Source: Paenibacillus sp. PCH8 (GTDB lineage: Bacteria; Bacillota; Bacilli; Paenibacillales; Paenibacillaceae). From it: 64,000 nt of DNA. The notes below the pieces were generated by a model. That model was not told the origin of the DNA and ran no database searches. It worked only from the letters and a program-made list of their open reading frames with translations. The translations under genes and the position numbers were made by a program. Position 1 is the first letter of the stretch. The number at the start of each line of letters is the position of its first letter. The DNA is taken from NCBI RefSeq assembly GCF_002968835.1, contig NZ_PKQK01000002.1, forward strand, positions 310,001-374,000. The letters run 5' to 3'. Shown piece by piece: positions 63,858 through 64,000 of this stretch.

Positions 63858-64000
63858 GAAAATCTCCACCTTTTCATCGTACAATATTCATTACGTTCTG
63901 TTTGCAGAAGCCTATGTATGGCGAATCTACAAATATATCCTTCTCTGTTCCAACAAACTAATTCACCCAATCTAATAACCAACCACTGTTCCGACCCTTT

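Overview
The window looks like chromosomal DNA of a spore-forming Firmicute of the Paenibacillus type. The evidence is gene content and order (a mutS2 / ZapA-type / pheT / pheS neighbourhood, infC-rpmI-rplT behind an L20-type leader, ilvB-ilvN-ilvC-leuA behind a T-box), strong GGAGG ribosome sites, frequent TTG/GTG starts, an ATT-started infC, and a perfect PerR box. The genus call is inference from these features; no search was run.

Layout. 1-7.6 kb: a cut zinc-ribbon gene, a 26-codon membrane micro-ORF and a DUF350 gene, then mutS2, a small membrane protein, an orphan CuA-type cupredoxin lipoprotein, and a 902-residue ZapA-domain coiled-coil protein. 7.6-11.6 kb: pheS-pheT under a tRNA-Phe T-box. 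11.65-13.9 kb: an ABC-F ATPase with a long attenuator-type leader carrying a possible 45-codon leader peptide. 14.07-16.21 kb: a decayed integrative element between an intact tRNA-Gly gene and a copy of that gene's 3' half; it holds an integrase fragment, a holin fragment and two small genes. 16.4-25.3 kb: a GGDEF/EAL protein, a DRE-TIM metallolyase, a MoxR-DUF58-DUF4129 operon, and a PAS histidine kinase coupled to a 69-residue unknown. 25.7-34.7 kb: a PerR-box peroxiredoxin, leuB, an aldo/keto reductase, then leuA-ilvC-ilvN-ilvB on the minus strand under a tRNA-Leu T-box. 34.8-40.7 kb: an acetyltransferase, a Gly/Pro-rich protein and a BMP-type nucleoside ABC transporter with one permease frameshifted. 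41.3-46.5 kb: translation genes, a membrane glycosyltransferase, and a PAP2 phosphatase next to an MGDG-synthase-like glycosyltransferase. 46.6-52.8 kb: a CUT1 sugar ABC transporter divergent from a membrane AraC-type regulator. 52.9-58.0 kb: trmB, a small unknown, a ytqA-ytqB-like pair (ytqA apparently missing one base near its start), manA and a lipase-like hydrolase. 58.1-64 kb: odhA-odhB, a Nudix hydrolase and an acetyltransferase.

The regulatory layer is rich: two T-boxes with readable Phe and Leu specifier codons, the L20-type leader, the ABC-F attenuator, PerR boxes, and three CcpA (cre)-like sites at the nucleoside transporter, sugar transporter and odhA promoters. No clearly new multi-gene defence or biosynthetic system is visible. 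The best leads are the ABC-F leader, the ZapA coiled-coil protein with its 11-residue repeat block, the coupled micro-ORFs, and two single-base frameshifts that should be separated from sequencing error.
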